Shown here: positions 1 to 11,639 of the stretch, piece after piece
How positions within the stretch are numbered: position 1 is the first letter of the stretch
Layout: each line of letters begins with the position of its first letter
DNA from: Phoronis australis
Lineage: Eukaryota; Phoronida; Phoronidae
Direction: 5' to 3'
NCBI GenBank assembly: GCA_002633005.1
Contig: NMRA01000160.1
Span: forward strand, 207,640-271,639
DNA length: 64,000 bases
Notes under the pieces: model-generated
The model's database searches: none
The model's input: only the letters and a program-made list of their open reading frames with translations
Told to the model about the DNA's origin: nothing
Position numbers and translations under genes: made by a program

Positions 1-804
1 ATGCGTTCTACTTTGCGAATTATGTGTCCGTGAACTATTACTGAATATTTTGCGTCTTCCAGTTCCACGGACAGACGGACAGACAGACACACATGTCATT
101 TGTAATGCGTTGCGAAATAAAGCATCCCATGTAATATGTTGTTTGACTCGAATGCAGCTACAACTACACAACCTTAACTATCACTGCCATTAAAAAACAA
201 TATTGTAATATACAATTATTTTATACGATTACTGTAGCTATTATTCCTATGGCCATATACACAGATACACACATTTATACATAGCAATTACTAAAATAGG
301 TTATTACTATTATTAAACTATTACTACTATTACCAGGGCTCACAATGAGCAAAAATTTAAATGAGGCGCAAAGTGCAAATTGTGTTTTCGTGTTATAATC
401 TTCCTTTCTGCTAATTTGCAGAAATTACAAAAAGTAAATACACCCAATTTTCCTTCACTGCGCATGTCACCATTTACAGTAAAAAGAAAAAACAACAGAA
501 AATAAGTACTACTACAACACTATTACAATCATTTGTCTTGTAAAGTCGAACATTTTCAAACATGGCTCAAAATTTCCAAATATGGCACATAACTTCTCAA
601 ACATGGATTAGAACTCCTCAAACATGGCGCAGAACTTCTCAAACATGGTGCACAACTTCTCAAACGTGGCGCAAAACTTCTCAAACATGGCGCAGAACAC
701 GGTGCAGCACCATATCTCACCACTGATTACAATTGTGTATTACATTATGCTAATCATTCATTATCATTATCATTATCATTGTAATAATTATTACTATATC
801 TTAC
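1..804 (-). other. Receptor intron 9 (partial), with 21-bp minisatellite
   Basis: Downstream of exon 9 in the receptor's direction. No further receptor exon was found here. It holds the 21-bp repeat at 557-702, an (ATCATT)-like microsatellite at about 757-783, and otherwise AT-rich sequence. Confidence 0.6.
557..702 (+). repeat. 21-bp minisatellite, 7 units
   Basis: Units start with CAAACATGG (or CAAATATGG / CAAACGTGG) at 557, 577, 598, 619, 640, 661 and 682; one spacing is 20 bp and the rest 21 bp. The last four are nearly identical. Because 21 is a multiple of three, the plus strand carries an open heptapeptide repeat (xxQNFSN) with no sign of being a gene. A related stretch lies at about 39280-39335. 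Confidence 0.9.
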
Positions 805-1064
805 CCTTGGGCTTGGTAGTGATGTAGATAAGGTTACTGATACCCCCCCGTTTGGCGGTAGAGATAGTGTAGGTCTGCACATACATGGCGTACTGCGTGA
901 AAGGTTTGAGGCCAGGGATGATCTCATTCAGATGTACAGGCTCTTCATTCCCCATCTTATCAATAAAGCTGTCGTTGGTCGCTGGCGGCTGATAGTCCAA
1001 AGTCTTCCACATGTTGTCGGTACAGGCGTCCTTACCGTCTAGGGTACTGATGTTTCTGAACGGC
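805..1064 (-). CDS. INSR: Insulin/IGF-type receptor, exon 9 (rest of FnIII-1)
   Basis: 260-nt exon, acceptor TTCTATGTAG, donor AAGG|GTAAGA, phase 2 in and phase 1 out. It reads PFRNISTLDGKDACTDNMWK, TLDYQPPATN, then LNEIIPGLKPFTQYAMYVQT and GGISNLIYITTKPK. The vertebrate counterpart is PYQNVTEFDGQDACGSNSW...LKPWTQYAIFVKT...SDIIYVQTDA. The DGKDAC motif carries the cysteine that in INSR makes the inter-subunit (alpha-alpha) disulphide, implying a covalent dimer here too (family knowledge plus inference). NIS and NDS are potential glycosylation sequons. This is the last receptor exon visible; the next (FnIII-2) would be beyond base 1. Confidence 0.96.
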
Positions 1065-2760
1065 CTACATAGAACAAACATAGATTATGACAAGAGGGGG
1101 CAGTAATAGCAGCATAAAGGAAGGGATGGGGACAGAAATGGAGACTAGGAGAGGACGGGGAGGGGGAGACAGAGAATGAACAAGAGAGAGGGAGAGACGG
1201 GTGGAAGGGGTTAGAGGGAGGGAGGGAGAGAAAAATAGCGAGAGGGAAGAATAGAAGTTGGGGAGGGGGAGGGAGGGAGAAACAGTTTATTTTGCAAGTC
1301 ACATAAAACAATAACTACGTTACATGATTGAGTGGCCCAGATAAAGTATATATTGCTCGTAGCTGACTACTACGAAGTAAAAACCACGTAGATAATAAAT
1401 ATTTCTGGTGACAGATAACAGCACACACGGTCAACCCTTCAGATAAATCAAACTTAATCTTACTTGGATAAGATCTGGGAACATGTGCCATGACATTGGC
1501 CATCAATTAAGAACATCACAAATGTCACATGAACTGAAGGAACAGCATACGGTCATTTTAACTGTGGTCCAGGGAGCTATGCAGAGTATCCCAGAAAATA
1601 ATTAAATCAAAAAGCCTAATTTCACAAAGTACCAGTCTGACCTCAAAAGTTATTCATGCTTTCATTGAAGAAGTGAAAACGAGGCTATGCTTGGTAGCTG
1701 ACAAGCAAGTATTCACAGACGAAAATAAGGCTAAGACAAATAGCAGACAAGCATTCACTGACGAAAATGAGACTAACAGAGGTAGCAGACAAGCGCAATC
1801 GCTATGACTGAGAAGACAGACAAGTTTCTCGGAACTAAACATGACGAATGTTGTTGTGTTTTGCTTGGCAACAAGAATGCCAGAGTCCACAATCATCTTG
1901 TTTTTTATCACTTTTCACCAGAAAAGAAAAACGAATTGAGAAAATGAAGTGTTTAAGATCCTTTGATCGGAGGTAGCTTAGTGCTTTTCAGTGCCATAGT
2001 GAAATTTTTCATTCATTCAAAAGTTTTAGTAGTAGGCAACAGAACTAAAACATCGTTTGCTTTCACCATAAAGCTTCTACTAGACGCCAGACATTTATTA
2101 ATTTCATTTATGGTCCACAGACCCGGCCTCAATTCCATACCACAGCTTTTTAGAGACACCTTCACTGATGATTTAGCCTAAAGCTACGACAACAAACAGA
2201 CCGGAAATAAATGTCAATGAACCTGGCAAATCAACATTTGAACGGGTAACTCAACATTGACTTTTCTATATTCATATATATCCAATACACATTATTATCG
2301 TCATTAAGTTTCATCAGTTTAAATGAGACCATGAAATACCCAAGGCCTGCACACGACTAGCAGACTACGGCTGCGTGGGCATACACGACAGTCATTTATT
2401 ACATCATGTACGAACGTTTTTGCATAATATCTGAATCTTTTCTTTAACTGTTCCTTCCTTAAGATACTGAATCCCAGTTTGAGGATCTCTTCCACGAAAC
2501 CAAAAGTTAAATGAGATACAAACAACAGATCGCCCGTACACAAAGAGAAAGCTGTCTTTACACTGACACGCTTAGCCTCACTTTCATAATCCACAGGATG
2601 AGAATCATTTTACGGATGACCTACATGTGTCCTATTATACTATATGACAACCAACGTTAACGTTCAGCTCAACAGCAATATTCGGCTTAATTCCGTGAAA
2701 GCGCGCTCAAGACGAGGAGAAAAACAGCTTGATATTAGTGGAAAAGTATCGATCACTTAC
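1065..2760 (-). other. Receptor intron 8
   Basis: 1.7-kb intron. Apart from the purine tract next to exon 9, no gene or repeat family was recognised. Confidence 0.8.
1092..1290. repeat. Purine (GA/GGGA) tract; long polypyrimidine run on the transcribed strand
   Basis: About 200 bp of GGGAGAGA-type sequence on the plus strand. On the receptor's strand it is a pyrimidine tract ending some 30 nt upstream of the exon 9 acceptor. Low complexity; apparent ORFs across it are artefacts. Confidence 0.85.
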
Positions 2761-2887
2761 GCCTCGCGGTAGTTGATTAAATAAGACAGCAGACTGCGGT
2801 CATCACGACTGTTAAGCTGGGTCCAGGAAATGATCACGACATCGCTCATGACGAAACTAACCGTAAGGTTTAGCTTTATCACAGTAC
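2761..2887 (-). CDS. INSR: Insulin/IGF-type receptor, exon 8 (start of FnIII-1)
   Basis: 127-nt exon too short for an ORF scan, found from phase and homology. Acceptor CCCTCTTGCTCTAG, donor GAGGC|GTAAGT, phase 1 in and phase 2 out. Translation: CTVIKLNLTVSFVMSDVVII, SWTQLNSRDDRSLLSYLINY, REA. It matches the first fibronectin type III strands of vertebrate receptors ([30 protein letters not shown]). The tryptophan, the D-LL turn and the final (Y)(K/R)EA are kept. NLT is a potential glycosylation site. The 127-nt length equals, from memory, vertebrate exon 7. Confidence 0.93.
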
Positions 2888-3285
2888 CTAGAGCAAGAGG
2901 GAAATGCGTGACTGTTAAGACGCAAGTTTACTCTGGTGAATAGTCCTCAAAACGTCACGTTTTACATGTACCTCAAAACTACAATGGTTAACACGAGACT
3001 TGATATATAACAAAACTACATTGAGTGAACACTGAAACTTTACTCGTCGAGTTGGATAATTAGAAGTGTGAGACATTAGTGCAAGTGATGGGAGGTAATG
3101 TAACTGATGAGATGGGCAGACGGTGACAAGTTATAATGGGGAAATGGTACTTTGTCCCATTACTTTCAGCAAGTACTTCGAATACAAAGGAGAATGCATC
3201 TCATGAAGAAGAGAACATGCTTGGCACATTAATCAAAGAAATACGAACGGAATATCTGACATGCAATTCGTCAAACTCAGCTTAC

Positions 3286-3500
3286 AGGCTGCCTCGTCGC
3301 CATTTGTGAGTGTTGAGATGTCCTCATTAGTTCGAGTTGCCGTGATTGTGGTCTCGTTGATGAATGCATCGATTTTATCCAAACACAGCTTGCGATTGAA
3401 GTGCATAAACATGGCCCCCTGCGTTATTGTTAGGCGCGGATGCGAGGTCACGTTCCAGATGTCTTGCAAGTTACTGTTGTCCAACAGAATAAAGGCGTAC
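3286..3500 (-). CDS. INSR: Insulin/IGF-type receptor, exon 7 (end of L2)
   Basis: 215-nt exon, acceptor TTCTGTTTAG, donor GCCT|GTAAGC, phase 2 in and phase 1 out. It encodes YAFILLDNSNLQDIWNVTSH, PRLTITQGAMFMHFNRKLCL, a variable threonine-rich stretch and TNGDEAAC. These align with vertebrate [36 protein letters not shown] and KTNGDQASC. NVT and NET are potential N-glycosylation sequons. The length of 215 nt is, from memory, the same as INSR/IGF1R exon 6 of vertebrates, so both intron positions appear ancient. An open reading frame runs past the donor for a few codons but has no family match there. Confidence 0.97.
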
Positions 3501-4544
3501 CTAAACAGAAGTTGAACCTTGTGATGCGGGGAAACACGAAAGATCTCGCAGAAAGCGACTTACGTGAATGAAAGTTTTACATACAACAACAAAACTGGTC
3601 AGAGTTTGTCATGCCAACTTATTGAGTTTGGTATCAAGTAAAAACACGAAACATAAAGTTTTTCCTAAGCCTTAAAACCAAATCAAACCAGAGACCAATT
3701 TCACAGAGGTCAGTGGTCTAAACCACAACTTTACTTCTTGGACCCAACAATTTTGCAGTCGATGACCAAAAGAATGTGACAAGTTTGAACGAAAATGTCT
3801 CTCTGCAAATTATGTTAACCTTTCTTCTTAAATACAATTGAAATGTTATGACTAATCGATTTGCTTATCTACTTTTAAAGGAGGCACTGGGGACCATAGA
3901 AATAACAAAAACCCCAAAACTACAACATCAGTTTAGTCCGATTCTGCAACAGTTTTCTACAATGCCCTGCACCAGTGGCGACCTCGTTCCACGGTTGTCT
4001 ACTGCAACCATGCTAATAGCTATTTGAAGTAACACTTCAGCCATTTAGATGTCAATGTTGAATTCTTCATAAACCAAAGCACTAGATTTAAAAACATTAC
4101 CCATCATCAAATCTTGAATTATTGCCGAATGAGCCAGCAACTGAACTCGCAGGCAATGCGCATTTGTGCAATTTTCGAAATCAAAATTTCAGTGTTGGTC
4201 AATCCCAATAAACTGTGAAGCGTTTTTTCGAGTCGCTGATGATTTCAAGGGCCATGTTGGCAATGGAAATAGAATCCTATCATGGTAAAAATATTATTAG
4301 ATTGATTTCATGAGAGTAAAAGTCCCAATTTGATCTTTCATATTAGCCAGCTAAACAGGATGATTGATATACAGTTTTAACAACCAACTTATTTCGATAC
4401 TCGTCATTCTGTCAGTTACGCAATGAGTTGTAATACTCGCTGGGCAGTCCACAATATACCTGTTTCTTGTCTGCCCCAGCTTGGAGACATGTTGCGGCCA
4501 AACCTATTGAAATCTAGACCGATCATGTTTTTTTACTTAAATGA

Positions 4545-4860
4545 AAGAGGAGAGCTAATAGATGCCTATATGCCAAATTTTATGAAAATAGGTTGAGTAC
4601 CTTTGAAGATACAGAGGTAAACGTAAAAATTAAAATTGCCACTAGGGGGCACATGGACAGTCGGATCTGTCCCAAAGTTCACTCATGCCGTCCCATCCAT
4701 GAAAGGAACATATGTGCAAAATTCCATGAACGTATGTCAAAGGGTTTTGGAGATAGAGCAGCGAACGTCGCACGGACGGAGATGACGGCATAATGCGTCC
4801 AGATATAAATAAATGTGTGGGCGCATAAAAATGGCCGCTGCAGCACCATCTTGTGTCTGA
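4545..4860 (+). repeat. Dispersed repeat copy (GCCACTAGGGGGCAC type)
   Basis: Shares with 13255-13530 the ordered landmarks GATGCCTATRTGCCAAATTT, CCTTTGAAGATACAGAGG, AAAATTGCCACTAGGGGGCA, CGGATCYGTCC and GAGATGACGGCA. Ends near an AAAAATGGC motif that begins units elsewhere. Non-autonomous interspersed repeat; class not determined. Confidence 0.75.
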
Positions 4861-5102
4861 TTTTAACTAAAACCAATAGGCTGTTGATCAGAAAAGAAAC
4901 AAAAAACAAACAAACAGCAAATTTCATGAAAAAACAACAGACTTTCACCAAATAACAATTTTGAAGTAAATTCAAACTAGCAACGCAACAACAGTAGCGG
5001 CGAAAGTGTTCGGAGGATGCCCAATACAGCAGGAAAATACCATAGAATCAAAGTACTGGTATGAGAGTTTGGGATGCGCAACCGACTTATGCCGCAACTT
5101 AC

Positions 5103-5262
5103 TTCCCACGCTCCAAGCCCCTGTTTCCCACACCTCCGGTGATAAGACGAAGGTTTTTGAAGAAGGACAATGAAACGAGCGCGTAGGACCTGGCCACCTT
5201 CACAAAGCCATGCACCTCTTCAATGTCCCCGAGGGCCTTCTCAAGCTCATGCGCGATGTTCT
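5103..5262 (-). CDS. INSR: Insulin/IGF-type receptor, exon 6 (L2 domain core)
   Basis: 160-nt exon, acceptor TTTCTACAG, donor GTAAGT, phase 1 in and phase 2 out. The peptide [20 protein letters not shown] then [20 protein letters not shown] is the strongest L2 signature in the window: vertebrate receptors read [40 protein letters not shown]. The stretch [11 protein letters not shown] is identical. It ends [12 protein letters not shown], replacing the vertebrate GETLEIGNYS turn. The junction with exon 7 makes an intact lysine codon (AA|G). Confidence 0.97.
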
Positions 5263-5794
5263 CTGTAGAAACAAAGACAAGTTTTAAGACACGTAGTTGT
5301 TAGGGATTACAGAGAAGACTCATCACGTCTGGACGAAACCAGTTGCAGATCTGATCTTTTTTCGATTTTTAAAGGTCTCTAATATTGTTGTGAATGCGTT
5401 AAATATTTCAAATCATTGTCATTACTTGTGTGTTGCTGGTCTTTTACGACTCAAATGAAATCTCACTTGTTTGCTTCATGTATTCTAAATTGGTGAGACT
5501 TTACCTTCGACTTGTAGAACGCAACAGGGGAATAATCATTGGTCAAAGTTTGTGTAAAAAATAGGAAAAAAAATGTACTTTAGACAGACTTGAACCATAC
5601 AACTGTCTTCAAACACCAGAAGGTGAAATTCTGAGCACTTATACCACTGTTAAACTTATTCCTTTTAAGCAGCTATGATTAAGGAGTAATCTTGTAACCA
5701 ATGATAATGACTGAATGTTTCTTTGTTTGATAGCCCTGGCTAATCTTGACAAGACAGTGCCAATCCTCGGTGTGGCAAAAACATAAGTACGTAC

Positions 5795-5923
5795 TTCCTC
5801 CTGTGATCGTGATCTCCAAGTTGTTCATAACGATGTTGCAGCCTGTCCACTGCGCTGCTGACGTTATGCTGTCGATGATGGTACTCTGGGCGCCAGAGCC
5901 ACCCCGCTCAGCGGGTGGGCAGA
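5795..5923 (-). CDS. INSR: Insulin/IGF-type receptor, exon 5 (start of L2 domain)
   Basis: 129-nt exon, acceptor TTCATTTCAG, donor GTACGT, phase 1 in and out. Translation runs ICPPAERGGSGAQSTIIDSI, TSAAQWTGCNIVMNNLEITI and TGG. It corresponds to the vertebrate [30 protein letters not shown] region that opens the second ligand-binding L domain. The IDSITSAAQ and GCNIV stretches and the terminal TGG (INIRGG in human) are the anchor points. The segment before IDSI is Gly/Ser-rich and longer-looking than in vertebrates. Two adjacent start-site choices do not arise, since both splice junctions are fixed by phase with exons 4 and 6. Confidence 0.93.
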
Positions 5924-6673
5924 CTGAAATGAACAGGCAACACCATCAGTCTCAAACTGCATCCAACAAACATTCACCGTCAAAGTTTTTGAAATGAAAT
6001 TATTTTGCGTCTACTAACCACAATTAAAATGATTAGGACAAGTGACTATTAACCTTGATCTGAAAATAGGGCAACAGTAACCATTTAGTAATGGATAAGC
6101 CAAGCTTCATTCCCGTGCCCAGATACTATGCTTTTTAGGGGTTTCAGGAGTTAAATTCAAATAGTATATGTAACGTTTCGGTAATAATCATTTTAAGAAA
6201 CTCGTATGGTATTTTATGATTTAGGTCCTTTGTTTTACTCAGTTTCGCACATACGCATGTGTGCCAAATTCCAAATATAGGCGTAATTTTGAATACAAGC
6301 GCACGAGCCTAAATGTGCACATGTACAGCAAGTATGTTGCGGAGTACCAATCAGCAGGTGGCGACGCTGTCTAGTCCACGATCTGGCTCAAATAGAATTC
6401 TTAAACATGTCGTGGAAATCTACAACACTCTGTGAGTGCGCTGAAAAATAGTTCCGCAAAGAGACAATTTAAGAGAAAGGGACACAGGAGAAATGAAGCC
6501 CAGTTATCAGGTCGCTTGTCCGTGCTTTTGCCACCTGACATTACAAGACAAAATATACATGTGGTTACATGTGGAGATAACTGTAACAAGACAATAGCAA
6601 GATAACGCATGCTTAGTGTTGTCTAACGAAGTTAACATGTGTCATGATTGCTCTTCTGCCGCCATCCACTCAC

Positions 6674-6869
6674 TTTTTGGGCACCGGCCTTTACATTTGA
6701 TACACCGGTAATAGTCGTTCTTGTCCACTTGGTAGTTTGCTGGGCATTCTGAGATACACCTGCTGTTCAAACCATCGTCAAATGGTTTGTAGTTAACCCT
6801 ATTAGCATCTTTGTTGTTCCGGTCAATCGACTTGCACTCATCTCGGGTCACGCACCGTCGACCATTCAG
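6674..6869 (-). CDS. INSR: Insulin/IGF-type receptor, exon 4 (end of cysteine-rich domain)
   Basis: 196-nt exon, acceptor TTTACTCTAG, donor GTGAGT, phase 0 in and phase 1 out. It reads LNGRRCVTRDEC, a charged 25-residue loop, then NSRCISECPANYQ, YYRCIKCKGRCPK. The last part matches vertebrate NKCIPECPSGYT...CTPCLGPCPK, just before L2. In vertebrates the loop between FSFC and NNKC holds two further cysteines (HHKC and QGC). Here both are missing together, which fits loss of one disulphide rather than a sequencing error. Joining to exon 5 gives CPK-ICPP, equivalent to vertebrate CPKVCH. An open frame continues past the donor only to a nearby stop. Confidence 0.95.
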
Positions 6870-7485
6870 CTAGAGTAAACAAGCAGGAATACAACTTATA
6901 GTAATAATAATACTTAAAAGGATACCAAACCCAGATTTCCCCTATTAACAGATACTATAAACGACTTTCGCAACCAGTTCTCTGAAACAAAATGATGCTC
7001 TGTAATCCTCGACAACCACCAAAAGCTTGGAAGAAATTTTGAAAACTTTCAAAGTCTGCCAAATGAGCAGGCGTGACCTACGCTTTTAGCGAACTACACG
7101 GCAACTGTGGGAAAAGACCAACCACCAAGGACTGTTATATCCAATTTGTGAGATAAGGAGTATGAGTTTTTAGTTGATTCCTGCCTTTACCTTTCAAGAT
7201 TGACGCCAATGATGCTTTAGCAGGTGACATAATGAGGATTGGTTGAAGTCATCAAAATATGGTTGAGTTTCCTTTTAAACTTGATGTGCTGGGTTGTATT
7301 TACATTGATTCCTAGATCCTCAGAGACAAGACACTCAAAGACATGACATTTGTGAAACGTACTGTGTTCTTGAAAGAGTATTACATTAATGTAAGTGAAA
7401 ATGGGGTTTAAAAAAAGAACAGAACGATGCAAACCTCAGGCTGAATTCGAAATTTTCTAAAGTCACCAACACTGTGAGTAGTTAC

Positions 7486-7658
7486 CTTGTAGGTTCCTAG
7501 AGGGCAGTGTGGTAAGCACCTCCCTTGATGGAACACTTCCTTACAGGCGTAACATTCGCGATCCGTTAGTCCATAACATCCGCCGAAACACTCGGGGTGG
7601 CAGCACGCATCACCATTACAAAATTTTGTATTCGGGCAGGTACTGGTACATCTTGTGT
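7486..7658 (-). CDS. INSR: Insulin/IGF-type receptor, exon 3 (cysteine-rich, furin-like repeats)
   Basis: 173-nt exon, acceptor TTTTCAG, donor AAG|GTAACT, entering in phase 1 and leaving in phase 0. Its 57 complete codons hold 13 cysteines in the furin-like spacing (TRCTSTCPNTKFCNGDACCH, PECFGGCYGL, CYACKEVFHQGRCLPHCP). They correspond to vertebrate [25 protein letters not shown]...CVACRNFYLDGRCVETCP. The CCHxEC core and the DGRC/QGRC turn are conserved. This part of the receptor spans L1 to L2 and forms the floor of the ligand pocket. The phase-0 intron that ends the exon lies inside the Cys-rich domain. From memory, vertebrate INSR/IGF1R have a single exon here, so this intron may be lineage-specific or ancestral. 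Confidence 0.95.
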
Positions 7659-7864
7659 CTGAAAAGGAGACGGTGTATTCTAAACTTTGCATACAACATT
7701 GAGATTGCATTGAAGGGAAATTATCTGCTTTACAACAAAAATGCATTTTCAGGATAATTGTTGAAGTATTTAGTTTTGACCAGAGCTTCGAAAAACAGAA
7801 TATCCTTTAATTTTGTCTACAATCTGCCAATATTTTATTAGACTCTTGCACACGAAGTATGATC

Positions 7865-7975
7865 TTATAGCTCCCAGGGCGTTTACCCGTTTCGACCGTT
7901 CGGTTAAGCACTCACCCCCGATTTGTCAAAGTTTGTTTTTAAGTGTCCATGTTCGGCTTGGCGCCTATACCGATT
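7865..7975 (-). repeat. Decayed TACCGTAA/GGGCGGTTAA-family element
   Basis: The reverse complement has AAATCGGGGGTGAG, GCTTAACCGAACGG and GGGTAAACGCCCTGGGAGC, matching pieces of the copy at 34639-34820. Ends are lost. Confidence 0.55.
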
Positions 7976-10939
7976 TTTTTAGTTCCACAATTTGAGCGCT
8001 GTGGGCATTAACTGAGACAAGCAGATAATTAAAATATTCTTAATTTAAACTGCACTCATCCAAACAGCCTATTCGGCATATACTTAAAAATGAGGTCAAA
8101 CACTTCATCAATGGTTCACTGAAATTAGACAAGGTTCCAAGAAATCAGTTCAGCAGGCAGATGTTCACATACAAAGCAACTTCACAAACAATCTCCCACC
8201 TTGGTGAAAAACATATTGGTTACCATTGGTTACCATGGTCCTTGTGGTGGCTGAGTGGGAAGTTACAAAGGAGCTGATAAAATCTGCTGTTGTTGTTTAA
8301 CAAGCATCTTCCATGAAAAAGAGAATAGCCACAACCAAACAACGAAAAAATCAAGCGATTTCAGGAGGACTTCCCATGAAAACAGGGGGGGGGCAGAATA
8401 ATTAAATCTTGCCGCCGGGGCTTATGCTTTTGTACTCCCAAGTAAAAATCTAATTTCACTTGGTCAAACACTTCAGGATACATAGAAACATGTTAATATC
8501 CAATGCGATTTGATCAAGCAATGGCTGTTGAAGTTGTTACTGACAACTGACGGAGCTACAAACGCAGCAGCTCTTAACACAAAGTGAAGGAAACTTAGAC
8601 TACAAACTACAAGATTAATCTGGAATGAATGAACCAATAATGAAAAGATTTCCCACAGGATGAAACCACAGCACGGACAGAAAAGCTAAATAGACTGATT
8701 TGAGGGCCAGACGTGCTGGACAGCACTGATTCAAGTCACGTATGCAGATACATCCAAATAGCACAAGGCTGGAGGCTAAATAACATCCAGCTGTAAAGAC
8801 AGAGCCAGGCAGTTAGTTATTTACATGCCAACAATGGGTTATCATACCATACAAGTGGGAGGTCTCAGGGTGTGTTCTTCCTACATGTACCATCAGACAT
8901 GGAGCTGCATAATGTTTGAAATGGTTCGCACCACCTCTGGAAATCTTGAGCCACATTTGAGAAGCAATGAGCCATGATTGAAATCTTAAGAGGCCATGTT
9001 TGAAAAGCCAGTCACATGACAAATGACTAAAATAGTGTGGCATAGTGATTATTCTGTTTTTATTATTGTGTAGCGGAAATGACAGTGATATTCCGAACAA
9101 ATGAAAACAATGCGTAATTAATCAATGTTAATCTTTCCGAATTAACGGAAAGGAAATTAGGATACAAAATCACGATGTGTTATTTGTAATGCGTTGTTAC
9201 TCAGTGAGAACCCTAACCCTACATAACTACTCCAAGTTCAACCAAACCCACCAATCCACCCACCCGACCACCCACACGTTCCCATCATGACGGCATCATT
9301 CTTCTTTACCCGCAAAGAGAGCCCAAGCCACAATAGACAACCGAAAATCTGCCAATAAAATATTTTCCATGAACTAACTGAACCACCATTAATCTCAAGG
9401 TAGAGACCTGGCCTCAGTCCAAGTATCAGTTCCACCACAAACATACTCACATCCAACAGACAGCCAGCCAGCCAGCCAGCGGTGGGGCTATACACTTGTC
9501 ACAACAGAACGAATGTTTTTCAGATCGACCTAGATCTCTGACCCGATTTCAAGCTGGCCAGGAACTAAAGTCAGACTGTGACCAATAGACACCCCGCTGG
9601 GTTCAAGGTCCATGTATAGGCAGACCTCATCTACCCATAGACATAAAAAGGTCACCTCTGTTAGCAAATGTAACCCTATAGATAACATATGCCACTGCAA
9701 AAATTGTACGACATCAGTTCAACAATTTCACCAACAGGGCATGTCAAACTTACAGCTTACGACATGTAATACAGTTCAAGTACGAGTTAAATCGGAGAGT
9801 TTACGCAGAAAAAACAAAACACTCAGCAAATCAGGGCTGGGCATTTCACTGGAAATACACCAAGGAATTTGCCTTTCTTCGTTTAACTTCTCACAAGATA
9901 GTGAAATGAAATTTACACTGACTGCTGTTTGTAAGACATAGATACTTGAGGGTACCTCTTTCCATTACTGGCACTCATTTATCCCACACGTCAGCCATAT
10001 AAGCCGATTTTTGCTATTTACCCGACAAATAAGCAATCTTTTGTGTTTACTGGTCGTACTGATGGATATTTGTAATGTCACAACTCTTCGGACAAATAAT
10101 TTTTGTGGACTGTTCAACAATTTCAGACCTATGGAATGTCCCCCAGGTAGAAACTTCAGCAACGCGGCATTAGACTGAAGATGATATTTCTAGCAAAACA
10201 GTTTCAGTTGAAACCAAGAATCAACACGACAACCTCTCAAACTGTCCTTTTCTAAGTGTTATGTTTCATACATGTAAAAAAGCAGACGCACAAAAACAGA
10301 CGCATAAAAAGCTTATGCTAATGCTTGTTGCAGTGGCGTTTTTATTTATCCTAAGATATTTTCCACAAGTTTTCCACGAATTTCACATTTCCCACGAGTT
10401 GACTAAGCATGGAAATTTACTGTTTTTTTTATTTTCTAAGTTTACCCGATTACTATGGTGATTGGCAAACCAATGTTATCTACACTGAGTAGAGGGAACT
10501 GCCAGACTTCCTATCCTAGCAAAATATTCTGAAACATGCAAATATCTACTCCATTAACTAATTCCAGCAGAAGGTTTTATTTCCTGTAGCACGTAAATAA
10601 CAACGGCCTCTAATGTGGGGAATAAAGTCGTAAGCAACGATTGGAGAAACAACCCACAGAGCAATTATTGAGATGAGGAAATGAAGGAATCTTGAAGATC
10701 TGTACGATGACGGAGAGGCGGATGACAGGAAATGTACGCAACAAACAGGAAACGCACAAAGTACAACCTCAACACAAATATGAACAAGTCATGTTCACGA
10801 CAATCAGAAATGTTAATTCTTAACTGGCATCGTGTCAAAATGGTTTCCAGGACTACCGCATTCGACTGGCTTAACGCCCACCCATAAGTTTCAAATTTCA
10901 TTGTTTATGCTTCATTAATTTGTTCAGTCGGGGAGATTG

Positions 10940-11155
10940 GTTGCTTAAAGGCATAGTCCGAAATTCGTTGTCACCTGATGTCAGCTTCACAGGAATGCAT
11001 CTGCGTAATCTGTTCATATCTGACAAGGGTTTAGGAGATGCAGCAGTGGAGGCCAGATGCTCAGACAGAGATGACGGCAATATGTACCCACATTTTATGA
11101 GTGGTTGTACATCGCGTATAAATATGTGGGTGCATAAAAATGCCATTTTAGACAC
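10940..11155 (+). repeat. Dispersed repeat copy (CAGACAGAGATGACGGC type)
   Basis: Matches the 3' half of the family seen at 4545-4860 and 13255-13530: TTTAGGAGATRCAGC, CCAGATGCTCAGACAGAGAT, GACGGCAATATGTACCCA, then TATAAATATGTGGGTGCATA as in the 4545 copy. A faint further trace is at about 21005-21050. Antiparallel ORFs here come from the repeat. Confidence 0.7.
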
Positions 11156-11639
11156 GTTGCGCCAAAAAACTGGTGAGATTTTACAGTAAACGTTTTTGAT
11201 CTTACAGAAATAGCAGTCTCAAGGTTCAAGCTCTGACCTCCAGCATTTTTTGTGTGTAAAATTACCATACATAATCCGTTGAGAGTGGTTAATGAGTGGC
11301 AGGTGTCCAGGTGGTGATTAATTCAACCACTTGCCAAACTAGCAGATTTTGCCATGTTGTTAGCAATAAGGCGCTAATTAGCTAATGAGACACAACATGA
11401 TAAAAAATAACCGGAGGCGGTCTGGTACACGTTGTGCAATTTGGGGACAAAAACAATTCCTAAAATTGCAAGTTTTAGACAACTTTGCTGAAAATTTTAC
11501 CAGATGTTATTAAATGATAGCTGTGCCATACAAAGCAGGCTAAAATAAAGAAGAATTTTCTCAAAAGTTATTTTTGTTTAGAAATTAGATAATGTGAACT
11601 TCCACTTTTCTGTCATGAGGTGTCCTCAAATGACGAATT

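Larger units (their letters stand above)
2888..5102 (-). other. Receptor introns 7 and 6 (flanking exon 7)
   Basis: Intron 7 (2888-3285, 398 nt) shows nothing notable. Intron 6 (3501-5102) holds one copy of a dispersed repeat at about 4545-4860, listed separately, and otherwise unremarkable AT-rich sequence. Confidence 0.75.
5263..7485 (-). other. Receptor introns 5, 4 and 3 (around exons 5 and 4)
   Basis: Introns at 5263-5794, 5924-6673 and 6870-7485. I see no RNA gene, repeat family or extra exon in them. Their ends are set by the phase-matched splice sites of exons 3 to 6. Confidence 0.75.

Noticed and set aside
1039-1311. Serine/proline-rich minus-strand frame
   Set aside because: It is the translation of a purine/pyrimidine tract in intron 8.
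9612-9941. 109-codon plus-strand frame in intron 2
   Set aside because: Composition and lack of splice context suggest chance; no domain recognised.
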